A DNA stretch of 34,128 bases from JAVJPJ01 sp040217295 (GTDB lineage: Bacteria; Pseudomonadota; Alphaproteobacteria; Rhodobacterales; Rhodobacteraceae). The translations under genes were made by a program, and so were the position numbers. The DNA lies in NCBI GenBank assembly GCA_964460185.1, contig CAYWTM010000026.1:1-34128 (forward strand), in the 5' to 3' direction. Positions 8,358-15,649 of the stretch are shown one piece after another (the stretch's first letter is position 1; each line of letters begins with the position of its first letter). The notes under the pieces are model-generated. The model did no database searches and had not been told where the DNA came from. It worked only from the letters and a program-made list of their open reading frames with translations.

Positions 8358-9277
8358 TGCCCGCCCCCCGTGCCAATCGAATACAGCTCGGCAGGTTCAA
8401 GAAGCAGGTCGAGCGCCAATCGTCCGCAGACCGCCAGAACCATGATCGCCAGCAAGATGCGCAGCTGTTCGGCCTTCATCTTGAGACCGATCCGGGTGCC
8501 GATCTGCGCGCCGACGACACCGCCCACCAACAACAGGACCGCAAGCACCATATCGACGGTATAATTCGTCGTGGCATGCATCAGCGTCGCAAAGCCGGTC
8601 ACAAATATGATCTGGAACAGCGACGTGCCCACCACGACCTTCGTCGGCATGCCCAGGAGATAGATCATGGCAGGCACCATGATAAAGCCGCCACCAACCC
8701 CCATGATCGCGGCCAGCACGCCGACGAACAGGCCCACGATCAGCGGTGGAATGACCGAGATATACAGGCCCGAGGTCCGAAACCGCATCTTGAAGGGCAG
8801 TTTCTGCATCCAGCCCCGCGTCCTGCGCTGCGGCAGGGCCGCGTCGCCCGCGGCGCGCGCACGCCGGATGGCGCGCAGGCTTTCCACGAACATCAGGGCA
8901 CCGATGACCCCAAGAAACACCACGTAGCAAAGGCGCACCAGCAGATCGACCTGGCCGATTGCGGTCAGAAACGCGAAAACCTGCACCCCGGCCGCCGCAC
9001 CGATCAGGCCGCCGATCAGCAAAACGACCCCCATTCGCAGGTCCACGGTCTTTCGTTTCAGATGTGCCAGCACGCCTGAAAAGGACGATGCGACGATCTG
9101 GTTCGCCTCGGTCGCCACGGCCACGGCCGGCGGGATGCCGATGAAAAACAGCAGCGGCGTCATCAAGAAGCCGCCGCCGACCCCGAACATTCCCGAAAGG
9201 ATGCCGACCAGCCCACCCAGACCAAGCAGCAAGAACGCATTTACGCTGACCTCTGCGATGGGCAGGTAGATTTGCAT
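8354..9277 (-). CDS. TauE/SafE (TSUP) family sulfite/organosulfonate exporter-like permease
   Basis: A 307-residue multi-spanning inner-membrane protein. The two characteristic repeats are visible: GILSGMFGVGGGFLMTPLL (about 25-43) and GVLAAIMGVGGGFIMVPAM (about 188-206), the glycine-rich TSUP signature in each half, followed by ATEANQIVASS and VVGTSLFQIIF respectively. About eight hydrophobic segments are expected, with a basic cytoplasmic loop (RAIRRARAAG to MQKLPFKMRF) between the halves. TSUP proteins move sulfite, sulfoacetate or other small organic anions, driven by the membrane potential. It is the first gene of a two-gene unit with the TIGR02186 gene. No sulfonate-degrading genes are nearby, so its substrate is open. 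Confidence 0.87.
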   Translation of the reverse strand: MQIYLPIAEVSVNAFLLLGLGGLVGILSGMFGVGGGFLMTPLLFFIGIPPAVAVATEANQIVASSFSGVLAHLKRKTVDLRMGVVLLIGGLIGAAAGVQVFAFLTAIGQVDLLVRLCYVVFLGVIGALMFVESLRAIRRARAAGDAALPQRRTRGWMQKLPFKMRFRTSGLYISVIPPLIVGLFVGVLAAIMGVGGGFIMVPAMIYLLGMPTKVVVGTSLFQIIFVTGFATLMHATTNYTVDMVLAVLLLVGGVVGAQIGTRIGLKMKAEQLRILLAIMVLAVCGRLALDLLLEPAELYSIGTGGGH

Positions 9278-9375
9278 GGGGCTGCGGACCTTCGTGACGC
9301 TATCCCGTGCTTAGCGCGCCGTTTTCGACAATGCCAGCCATCTCGCGATCCCTGCGCCTGCGACCGATCGGAACA

Positions 9376-9397
9376 GGCAGAGTCTTTCGACTCTGCC
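9376..9397 (-). terminator. Hairpin terminator after ornithine decarboxylase
   Basis: GGCAGAGTC (9376-9384) and GACTCTGCC (9389-9397) form a perfect 9-bp stem around a 4-base loop, reading GAAA on the minus strand. It begins about 10 bases past the decarboxylase stop. No T run follows, so it is a hairpin terminator or 3'-end stabiliser of moderate certainty. Confidence 0.65.
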
Positions 9398-9406
9398 CGA
9401 TGGCGG

Positions 9407-10579
9407 TCAGATCACAACGACATCCAGCGGCGGAAAGCCGTTGAAGCCGACCGAGCTGTAGCTGGAGGTGTAGGCCCCGCAGTTGCGGATCACGAACCGG
9501 TCGCCTGCGCGAAGGCCCAGGGGCAGGGCCACCGGGCGTTTTTCGTAAAGAACGTCGGCGCTGTCGCACGATGGGCCGGCCAAAATGCAAGGGCCCATCG
9601 CCTCGTGGTCGCGATCGGTGCTGAACTGATAGCGGATCGCCTCGTCCATGGTTTCGGCCAGGCCCGAGAACTTGCCGATATCCAGAAACACCCAGCGGCA
9701 CAGGTCGTCGTCGGATTTCTTCGACACCAGCAGCACCTCGGCCGCGATCATTCCGGCTTCTGCCACAAGGCCACGGCCCGGTTCAGCCATCACGCGCGGC
9801 GCATCGCCGAAACGGGCGCGGACCATGGCCATGACCGCCGCCGCATATTCGGTCGCAGGCGCGATTTCGTCGCCGTAGAAGGCCGGGAAACCACCACCGA
9901 TATTGACCAGGCTCAAATCATGGCCCGCTTCGGCAGCTTCGTCCCAGATGGCGGCAACCTGGTCCAGCGTGTCGGTCCACATCTCGGGCTTGCGGGTTTG
10001 CGAGCCGACATGGAACGAAAAGCCGACCGGGTCGAGCCCGAGGTCACGGGCCAGGTCCAGAAGGCGCACTGCCTTGTCGCGGCAGGTGCCGAACTTTCGG
10101 GTCAGCGGCCAATCGGCGCCCGAAGCTTCGACGATCAGGCGAATATAGACCTGCGCACCGGGCGCGTTTTCGGCGATCTTCTCAAGCTCTTCCTCGGCAT
10201 CGGCGGCGAAGATGCGTATGCCGGCCTGATATGCGAAAACGATGTCCGAGGCGCGTTTCACGGTGTTGCCGAAAGAAATGGTCTCGGGGGCTGCGCCGAG
10301 CGACAGGCACAGTTCGATCTCGCCGCGCGACGCGGCATCGAAATGCGAGCCGATCTTGACCAAACGCTCGATGATCTCGCGGGTCGGGTTGGCTTTGACC
10401 GCATAGTGGATGTCGGCCGTATCCAGGCCCGCGGCCAGCGCGTGATACTGCGCTTCGACCTGATCGATATCCAGAACCAGCGTCGGCTTGTCAAAGCTGT
10501 GCGATGCGATGAAGGCTTCGATGCGGGAAGGGCGTGCGACGGCGGAAGCCGCCGAGAAATCGGCATGCGTTACGTGCAT
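9407..10579 (-). CDS. odc: Ornithine decarboxylase, fold-type III (alanine-racemase-like) PLP enzyme
   Basis: A 390-residue cytosolic decarboxylase that makes putrescine from ornithine (possibly cadaverine from lysine as a side reaction). HYAVKANP carries the PLP lysine (Lys62). FHVGSQ, NIGGGFPAFY and AEPGRGLVAEAG are the PLP-phosphate and barrel motifs of the eukaryotic-type ODC/DapDC family. AGPSCDSADVLYE holds the active-site Cys338-Asp339 pair typical of ornithine/lysine rather than diaminopimelate decarboxylases. Length fits bacterial ODCs. ATG 10579 begins MHVTHADF; upstream is a long structured leader (10666-10845) that probably controls expression, and downstream a hairpin. It stands alone, not in a polyamine operon. 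Confidence 0.87.
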   Translation of the reverse strand: MHVTHADFSAASAVARPSRIEAFIASHSFDKPTLVLDIDQVEAQYHALAAGLDTADIHYAVKANPTREIIERLVKIGSHFDAASRGEIELCLSLGAAPETISFGNTVKRASDIVFAYQAGIRIFAADAEEELEKIAENAPGAQVYIRLIVEASGADWPLTRKFGTCRDKAVRLLDLARDLGLDPVGFSFHVGSQTRKPEMWTDTLDQVAAIWDEAAEAGHDLSLVNIGGGFPAFYGDEIAPATEYAAAVMAMVRARFGDAPRVMAEPGRGLVAEAGMIAAEVLLVSKKSDDDLCRWVFLDIGKFSGLAETMDEAIRYQFSTDRDHEAMGPCILAGPSCDSADVLYEKRPVALPLGLRAGDRFVIRNCGAYTSSYSSVGFNGFPPLDVVVI

Positions 10580-10665
10580 TGGTCATCTCCAATAGACCCG
10601 GCCATATATGACCGCTCAGTTCCAAGGGAGACGTTACCGTCGCTACGTAACTGCGATGGATTGGT

Positions 10666-10845
10666 CGGTTCGGGAACCGGCCTACCACCCGTGACAGAGG
10701 CGCGTGCGTTGGCGTCTTGATCGCGCATATGAGGCCAAGCCCGAGTCGATGCAAGATGGAAAATGCGCGATGCGGGGATTTTGGGACCTGCTGCGTTTAC
10801 GCAACGAAATGCCGGAGGTGCGGCTGCCCGCCGGACGCCTCCGGC
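10666..10845 (-). ncRNA. Structured 5' leader of ornithine decarboxylase, speF-motif candidate
   Basis: The 385 bases between creD and odc hold no convincing gene but several inverted repeats. These are CGGTTC/GAACCG (10666-10679), ATCGCGCAT/ATGCGCGAT (10720-10728 with 10763-10771, 34-base loop), TGCGT/ACGCA (10792-10803), and GCCGGAGG/CCTCCGGC (10811-10845) enclosing a smaller CGGC/GCCG stem. All lie on the transcript read toward odc. The speF RNA motif is an established candidate cis-regulator upstream of alphaproteobacterial ornithine decarboxylases. Position, length and structure agree with it, but I could not align to its covariance model. An AT-richer stretch at 10846-10870 could hold the promoter. 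Confidence 0.5.
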
Positions 10846-10899
10846 GGCCATATTTTCAGGATAAAGATGCACGCGGTGTCGCCCGACCGCCGCAGGGTG

Positions 10900-10916
10900 G
10901 CCGCGCCCCGCGCGGC
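10900..10916 (-). terminator. GC hairpin after creD
   Basis: GCCGCGC (10900-10906), CCC loop, GCGCGGC (10910-10916): a perfect 7-bp stem about 50 bases past the creD stop on the same strand. It has no T run. It could terminate creD transcription and so separate it from the odc leader. Confidence 0.35.
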
Positions 10917-10964
10917 AGGGTGCGATGGCCCACCGGTCACGCGGGCAGCGCTGCACCGCAGGCC

Positions 10965-12383
10965 TTATCCGGGCGTGGCCTTGGTCTGAGTGGGCGGCGG
11001 GGCAACGGGGGGCGGCGTCTGTGGTTTTCCGCCTCGCCCGAACCAGGGGCTGCGCGCGCCGTCGCGCGGGGTGCCGTACCAATCTTCGTTCCGGGTCATG
11101 TACATGGTGAGGGCCAGGGCGAGGAAGGCCAGGGTTGATCCGGCAAGCAGGGCATAGTCGGCCGAACGCAGGATCAGGTAGAGCACGCCGTAGGTCACCG
11201 CCAGCATCAGCGCCAGAACCAGCGTCCGCTTGCCGAGTTTCAGTCCCAGGGCGCCGAACATCGTCAACAGAGCGGTTGTCGCCCCCGCGGACAGCCCATA
11301 GGCCGCACCGAACCCGATCTGTTCGGCATAGGACACCATCAGCAACACGAAGATCGATTGCGCCAGACCGATCAGGATGTATTGCACCGGATGAGTGGGT
11401 TTGCCGCTGCGGCCTTCGATCAGAAGAACCGTCAGGAAGGTCAGGGTGATGAACAAGATCCCGTAACGTGCGGCGCGGAACGCCTGTTGATAGAAATCAT
11501 TCGGCTCGAAGAACCGAACCCCAAAGGCCGAATTCTGGCGCGCGGTCAGGTCGAAATCGCTTCGCGCGGCCTGCGGCAGCGGGCGGGCCAGATGCGGGAT
11601 GGTCCATGTGGCTGAAAACCCCTGGTCGGTGATCTGGGACCCGTCAGGAAGAAACGCGCCGAAAAAGCTGGGATGCGGCCAGTCAGAGGTGATGGTGACC
11701 GCGCTTGTGCGCCCCATGGGCGTCGCGCGCAGGTCGGAGGCACCGTTGAATCCAAGCGTGAGATCATAGAGGCCGCGCCCCCGCGGATCGCCGATGGCCG
11801 CGATCACGCCCGCGGTGCCATCGGCGCGGGGTTCGAGCAACACATCATCCTCGCCCAGGCGCAGGCGCGTCTCGCCCCTCAGGGCGCGGTTTTCCGACAC
11901 CGTCAGGCGCAACTGCGCCTCATCCCACAAGATGCGTTCGCCGTCTTCCAGCAAACCGGGGGCGGCGTCGGTGTCGAAGTCAAAGGTTGCGACCGCACTG
12001 GCGGCGTAGACCGGCACGTTGAAGATGCCACGGCTGCGGATCTGGCTGGTGGCGGCAATCGACAGATCGAAGGTTTCGGGCAGCAGGTAGACCGGGGGCT
12101 TGGGGCGGATCTCGGTCCGTGTGCGCATCTCCTGCTGGCGTTCGCCGGTTGCGGGGTCTGTCACCTGAACGGGTTCCGAGATCGTCACCGGCCCCTCGAC
12201 GGGGATGATCAGGAAGGGGCCCGACAAAAGCTGGCTGCCGCCCCATTCCTGGCCGACCTCGCGCACGGTCTGGCGGCTGAAATTCGCGCGGTCGTCAATG
12301 ACGGCGGAGACGAAGAACAACGGAATGAACATCAGAAGGGCCAAAAGCCCCACGATCAGGAAACGAGTGCCGATAGCGCGCAT
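10965..12383 (-). CDS. creD: Inner-membrane protein CreD
   Basis: A 472-residue cell-envelope protein of the CreD family (PF06123). It has one N-terminal transmembrane helix (about 7-28, FLIVGLLALLMFIPLFFVSA), then a large periplasmic domain of roughly 280 residues containing GPFLIIPV, PVYAASAVATFDF and the AVTITSDWPHPSFFGAFLP segment. It ends with several closely spaced helices (from about 305) and a proline/threonine-rich cytoplasmic tail. NDFYQQAFRAARYGILFI and PVQYILIGLAQSIFVLLMVS are characteristic CreD stretches. In enterobacteria creD belongs to the CreBC regulon and affects envelope integrity and beta-lactam response. No creB or creC is in view, so here it is an orphan and its regulation is unknown. 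Confidence 0.9.
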   Translation of the reverse strand: MRAIGTRFLIVGLLALLMFIPLFFVSAVIDDRANFSRQTVREVGQEWGGSQLLSGPFLIIPVEGPVTISEPVQVTDPATGERQQEMRTRTEIRPKPPVYLLPETFDLSIAATSQIRSRGIFNVPVYAASAVATFDFDTDAAPGLLEDGERILWDEAQLRLTVSENRALRGETRLRLGEDDVLLEPRADGTAGVIAAIGDPRGRGLYDLTLGFNGASDLRATPMGRTSAVTITSDWPHPSFFGAFLPDGSQITDQGFSATWTIPHLARPLPQAARSDFDLTARQNSAFGVRFFEPNDFYQQAFRAARYGILFITLTFLTVLLIEGRSGKPTHPVQYILIGLAQSIFVLLMVSYAEQIGFGAAYGLSAGATTALLTMFGALGLKLGKRTLVLALMLAVTYGVLYLILRSADYALLAGSTLAFLALALTMYMTRNEDWYGTPRDGARSPWFGRGGKPQTPPPVAPPPTQTKATPG

Positions 12384-12662
12384 GAGAAGCCTGTCAGAAT
12401 GCGGATTTCAGCCGCAAGCCTGCGCCCAGATGACGGGTCGCTCAAGGCGGGAAACCCGTAGGTTGCATCAACAGGCCCGGGCGCCGGGCGGTCTGGCCGA
12501 TTGGTGCGGCTTTTCCCGCATATCGGGGACAGCGGACAGGCTGGCCGCCGTGCTGGCCGATGCCTATCGCCGGTGCACAGATTGCGTGCATCCATCGGGG
12601 AAGACACGACGCTGCACTTCGTCGATGGTGGCATCCATACCCGCGTTGCAAAGGACATCATC

Positions 12663-13154
12663 ATGAAGACCCAAGACTTCGTCGCATCAGCCGATATGCG
12701 GATTGGCCATGTTCATCTGCGGGTATCGGATCTCGATCGTTCCATCGCCTTTTACCGTGACGTGATCGGGCTGGAGTTGCAGCAAAGATACGGCGCACAG
12801 GCGGCATTCCTGTCCGCGGGCGGGTATCACCACCACCTGGGACTGAACACCTGGGACAGTCTGGGCGGTGCCCCGGCGCCGCGCGGTCATCCCGGGTTGT
12901 ATCATGTCGCGTTTGTGTACCCCGATCGCGCCGCCCTGGCGCGGGCGCTGAAACATGTCCTTGATCTGGGGATCGACCTGGAGGGCGCGGCAGATCACGG
13001 CGTGTCCGAAGCGGTTTATTTCTCGGACCCCGACAAGAACGGGATCGAGCTTTACTGGGACCGTCCTGTGCAGGAATGGCCGCGGGACGAGGCGGGCGAC
13101 CTGGCGATGGGGAACACGCGGCTGGATATCCCCGCGCTGCTGGCCGACGCCTGA
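12663..13154 (+). CDS. VOC-family (glyoxalase/extradiol dioxygenase-like) protein
   Basis: A 163-residue vicinal-oxygen-chelate protein. GHVHLRVSDLDRSIAFYRDVIGLEL (about 15-39) is the typical first beta-alpha-beta unit with a metal-ligand histidine. HHHLGLNTW (56-64) is shared with CatE/YfiE-type proteins, LYHVAFV has His81, and DPDKNGIELYWDRP has Glu129 as the probable last ligand. CatE proteins are about 285 residues with two VOC modules; this one has a single module, so it would have to work as a dimer. ATG 12663 has AAGGA at 7 bases. The frame is open upstream, but that part lacks family similarity. The 279 bases between it and creD are divergent promoter space with no gene I can support. 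Confidence 0.82.
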   Translation: MKTQDFVASADMRIGHVHLRVSDLDRSIAFYRDVIGLELQQRYGAQAAFLSAGGYHHHLGLNTWDSLGGAPAPRGHPGLYHVAFVYPDRAALARALKHVLDLGIDLEGAADHGVSEAVYFSDPDKNGIELYWDRPVQEWPRDEAGDLAMGNTRLDIPALLADA

Positions 13155-13195
13155 TATTTGTGCGAAAATGCACGGAATAACCCTTTCTTAATGGT

Positions 13196-13234
13196 TTGAC
13201 ATTTAGGAATGCAGAGCTAATTGTTAGCGCTAAC
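13196..13234 (+). promoter_or_regulatory. Sigma70-like promoter with LacI-type operator
   Basis: A perfect TTGACA (13196-13201) is followed after 16 bases by TAATTG (13218-13223). A perfect 12-base palindrome, GTTAGCGCTAAC (13223-13234), overlaps the -10/start region. The CG-centred, AGCGCT-core palindrome is the hallmark of LacI/GalR-family operators. Its position would block initiation, so repression is expected. No LacI-family gene lies in the window. The transcript would run through the 72-residue ORF into the branched-chain aminotransferase. Confidence 0.65.
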
Positions 13235-13261
13235 CTCGGATTTCACTCAGGGGGATGTTCC

Positions 13262-13480
13262 ATGCAGAGCAACTCGAATACCCGGGCCTTGCGCCCTCAT
13301 GCCACCGATGCTTCGCGCAGCGGCACAGCTTCGGATTTGCAGGGCCCCAAGGGGATGCCTCGTGCAAGTCTTTCGGGCCGGACCGCCAAAACCGCCCGGC
13401 GGATGACCCCGCACCTCAAGGGGCGGCACAATGCCCCCATGGCCTACCAGCAGGGCTTCACCTCTGGACCTTCGAGCTGA
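13262..13480 (+). CDS. Small basic hypothetical ORF (72 aa) ahead of the aminotransferase
   Basis: I do not recognise this protein. It starts at ATG 13262 with AGGGGGA about 7 bases upstream, ends at TGA 13478-13480, and lies 41 bases before the aminotransferase. It is rich in Arg, Ser, Ala and Gly, with no hydrophobic segment, no cysteine and no obvious domain; it looks disordered and basic. Support is positional: it directly follows a strong promoter with a LacI-type operator and has a good ribosome site. It may be a real small protein, a translated leader, or chance. Overlapping frames are also open here, which lowers confidence. Confidence 0.35.
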   Translation: MQSNSNTRALRPHATDASRSGTASDLQGPKGMPRASLSGRTAKTARRMTPHLKGRHNAPMAYQQGFTSGPSS

Positions 13481-13520
13481 CTTGCCACTACGCTGACTTG
13501 TGATCGCACAGGAGAGCGAG

Positions 13521-14384
13521 ATGGCCACCGGCACGAATATCAAGACCTACTACAAGGGCAGCTGGCATGACGGCGACGTTCCGATCATGACAGCGTCCGA
13601 TCATGGCGCTTGGCAGGGCACAACCGTGTTCGACGGCGCGCGCTACGTGAACGGCATGGCCCCCGATCTGCGCGCCCATTGCGACCGTGTGGTGCAATCC
13701 GCCAAGGCGCTGATGCTGCACCCGGGACTGACCGGGGCCGAGATCTTCGATATCGCCTGGGAGGGGCTGAAACGGTACCCGGCCGAGTCTGCCATCTATG
13801 TCCGCCCGATGTTCTGGGGAATCGACGGTGGGCTTCTGGGGATCTTGCCGGCCGAGACGGAAGCGGGGTTCTGCATCTGTCTTGAAGAGGTTCCGCTGGC
13901 CGCGCCCGAGGCCACCGTCCGCCTTGGCATCACCCAGTTCCACCGTCCGATGCTGACCGACAATGTCACCAATGCAAAGGCCGGCTGCCTCTACCCCAAC
14001 AACGCGCGCATGCTGGCGGAGGTGCAATCCAAGGGCTTCGACAACGCGCTGGTGCGCGACGTCATGGGCAATGTCGCGGAAACCGCATCGTCCAACGTGT
14101 TCATGATCCGTGACGGCGTGGTGTTCACCCCGGTTCCCAACGGGACCTTTCTCAACGGAATCACCCGGCAAAGGCACATCCAGAACATGCGCGCCGACGG
14201 GTTGGAGGTGATCGAGACGGTGCTGACCTTCGACGATTTCCGCGCCGCCGACGAGGTTTTCATGTCCGGCAACCTCAACAAGGTCACAGCGGTCATCGAA
14301 TTTGACGGCACCCGGTATGAACATGGTCGGATCACGGAACATGTGCGGTCGCTATACTGGGATTGGGCCGCCAGCGCGAACTGA
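13521..14384 (+). CDS. ilvE: Branched-chain amino acid aminotransferase (class IV, IlvE-type)
   Basis: A 287-residue fold-type IV PLP enzyme that interconverts leucine, isoleucine and valine with their 2-oxo acids. Landmarks are TVFDGARYVNG (36-46), YVRPMFWG (substrate pocket), NVTNAKAGCLYPN with PLP Lys153, and GNVAETASSNVF with Glu187, the pyridine-nitrogen partner. I start at ATG 13521 with GGAG about 8 bases upstream; a GTG a few codons earlier is less well placed. It lies downstream of the 13196-13234 promoter. Some Rhodobacteraceae carry several such enzymes, and D-amino-acid transaminase or related class IV activities cannot be excluded, but the Asn-Ala-Lys-Ala-Gly context favours a branched-chain enzyme. 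Confidence 0.85.
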   Translation: MATGTNIKTYYKGSWHDGDVPIMTASDHGAWQGTTVFDGARYVNGMAPDLRAHCDRVVQSAKALMLHPGLTGAEIFDIAWEGLKRYPAESAIYVRPMFWGIDGGLLGILPAETEAGFCICLEEVPLAAPEATVRLGITQFHRPMLTDNVTNAKAGCLYPNNARMLAEVQSKGFDNALVRDVMGNVAETASSNVFMIRDGVVFTPVPNGTFLNGITRQRHIQNMRADGLEVIETVLTFDDFRAADEVFMSGNLNKVTAVIEFDGTRYEHGRITEHVRSLYWDWAASAN

Positions 14385-14530
14385 TCCATCCGCCTCGATC
14401 ATGATCCCGACGCCTGTCTCGCCCGGCGTTGGGGGTGACGCGACACATGGCGGCAGAACGCGGCGTATCAGCAAAACCGTGGACAGTGTCAGATACGCGG
14501 GCCATGCTGCCCAGCAGGAGGGTTGAACCG

Positions 14531-14986
14531 ATGCGCAAGTTTCTGGTGGTGCTGGATGACACTCGTGAATGTCTGAACGCGATGCGCTTTGCCGCAATGC
14601 GTGCCGCAAATACCGGCGGCGGCGTCGAAATCCTGTCTGTGATCCCGCCGGACGAATTCAACCACTGGATCGGTGTCGGCGAGGTCATGCGCGCCGAGGC
14701 CCGCGAACGGATCGAGGCGCATTTCAATGTCTTCGCGAAGTGGATGCGCGACAAGCAGGGGGTCGATCCCTCGCTGGTGATCCGAGAGGGCGAACCCGTG
14801 GCCGAGATCCTGGCGCATATCGGCGCCTCGAAAGAAATTGGCGTGCTTGTTCTGGGGGCGGGATCGGGCAAGGGCGGACCGGGCCCCCTGGTCACGGCCC
14901 TGACGAAACAGGCCGGATCTCTGCCGGCTCCGATCACCATCGTCCCGGTTGAACTGTCCAAGGAGCAGTTGGAACAGATCACGTGA
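14531..14986 (+). CDS. Universal stress protein (UspA family)
   Basis: A 151-residue single-domain Usp protein. MRKFLVVLDDTRE (strand 1 with the conserved aspartate), AAMRAANTGGGVEILSVIPP (helix 1-strand 2), and VLVLGAGSGKGGPGPLVTALTKQAG near the C-terminus, a variant of the G-2x-G-9x-G(S/T) nucleotide loop, are visible. PITIVPVE is the last strand. ATG 14531 has a strong AGGAGG at 9 bases. The loop suggests ATP binding, but family members vary. It stands between the aminotransferase and the nifU set; the 146-base gap before it shows only weak potential stems. Confidence 0.85.
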   Translation: MRKFLVVLDDTRECLNAMRFAAMRAANTGGGVEILSVIPPDEFNHWIGVGEVMRAEARERIEAHFNVFAKWMRDKQGVDPSLVIREGEPVAEILAHIGASKEIGVLVLGAGSGKGGPGPLVTALTKQAGSLPAPITIVPVELSKEQLEQIT

Positions 14987-15008
14987 AACCCTGGCCGGAC
15001 GATTTCAG

Positions 15009-15025
15009 TTTAGAACGATTCCAGT
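15009..15025 (+). promoter_or_regulatory. Irr-box (ICE)-like iron-responsive operator
   Basis: TTTAGAA-CGA-TTCCAGT (15009-15025) matches the published alphaproteobacterial Irr-box pattern, as I recall it (TTTAGAA-N3-TTCTAAA), perfectly in the left half and at four of seven places in the right half. It lies about 60-75 bases upstream of a NifU-type Fe-S protein gene, a plausible iron-regulon member, and just upstream of a -35-like hexamer. Confidence 0.5.
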
Positions 15026-15029
15026 TAGC

Positions 15030-15058
15030 TTGACTCTGCGGGATTGAACGCTCATATC
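15030..15058 (+). promoter_or_regulatory. Candidate promoter of nifU-tsaB-rimI
   Basis: TTGACT (15030-15035), a 17-base spacer, then CATATC (15053-15058). The -35 is good and the -10 weak. It follows the Irr-like site by 4 bases, so a regulator bound there would touch RNA polymerase. Confidence 0.4.
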
Positions 15059-15085
15059 TGACAAAACCGATAAGGATTGCCGCCC

Positions 15086-15649
15086 ATGTTCATCCAGACC
15101 GAATCCACCCCCAATCCCGCGACGCTGAAATTCTTGCCCGGTCTGACGGTGCTTGAGGCCGGCACCGCCGATTTTCCATCGGCAGAGGCATCCGCGAAAA
15201 GCCCCTTGGCGAGCCGCATTTTCACGGTCGAGGGTGTGACGGGCGTATTCTTTGGCAGCGATTTCGTCACCGTGACCAAAGGTGAGGATATGGCGTGGGA
15301 ACACATCAAGCCCGCAATCCTTGGCGCGATCATGGAACATTTCCAATCCGGCGCGCCGGTGATGGACGGCGAAGGCAGCGGCACTGGCGGCCATGCCGAA
15401 CATGACGGCGAAGACGCCGAGATCGTGGGCCAGATCAAGACCCTGCTCGACACCCGCGTGCGCCCCGCCGTGGCGCAAGATGGCGGCGACATCACGTTTC
15501 ACGGCTTTGACCGGGGCGTGGTCTACCTGCACATGCAGGGCGCCTGCGCCGGTTGCCCGTCCTCGACGCTGACCCTGAAGATGGGGATCGAGAACCTGCT
15601 GCGTCATTACATTCCCGAAGTTCTCGAGGTGCGCCCTGTCAACGTCTGA
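15086..15649 (+). CDS. NifU/Nfu-type Fe-S cluster scaffold or carrier protein
   Basis: A 187-residue protein with an N-terminal Nfu_N domain (MFIQTESTPNPATLKFLPG to about residue 90), an acidic Gly/His-rich linker (about 94-110), and a C-terminal NifU domain (about 112-185). The last contains RPAVAQDGGDITFHG and the cluster-binding CAGC motif (Cys154, Cys157). Proteins of this layout (Nfu1/NfuA class) carry [4Fe-4S] clusters to target enzymes in the cytoplasm. ATG 15086 has AAGGA upstream. The 3' end overlaps tsaB by 14 bases. The Irr-box-like site upstream suggests iron control. Confidence 0.9.
   Translation: MFIQTESTPNPATLKFLPGLTVLEAGTADFPSAEASAKSPLASRIFTVEGVTGVFFGSDFVTVTKGEDMAWEHIKPAILGAIMEHFQSGAPVMDGEGSGTGGHAEHDGEDAEIVGQIKTLLDTRVRPAVAQDGGDITFHGFDRGVVYLHMQGACAGCPSSTLTLKMGIENLLRHYIPEVLEVRPVNV

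Noticed and set aside
13488..14342. A 284-codon minus-strand frame opposite the branched-chain aminotransferase
   Set aside because: The plus-strand gene has all catalytic residues and a good ribosome site; the antisense frame has none.
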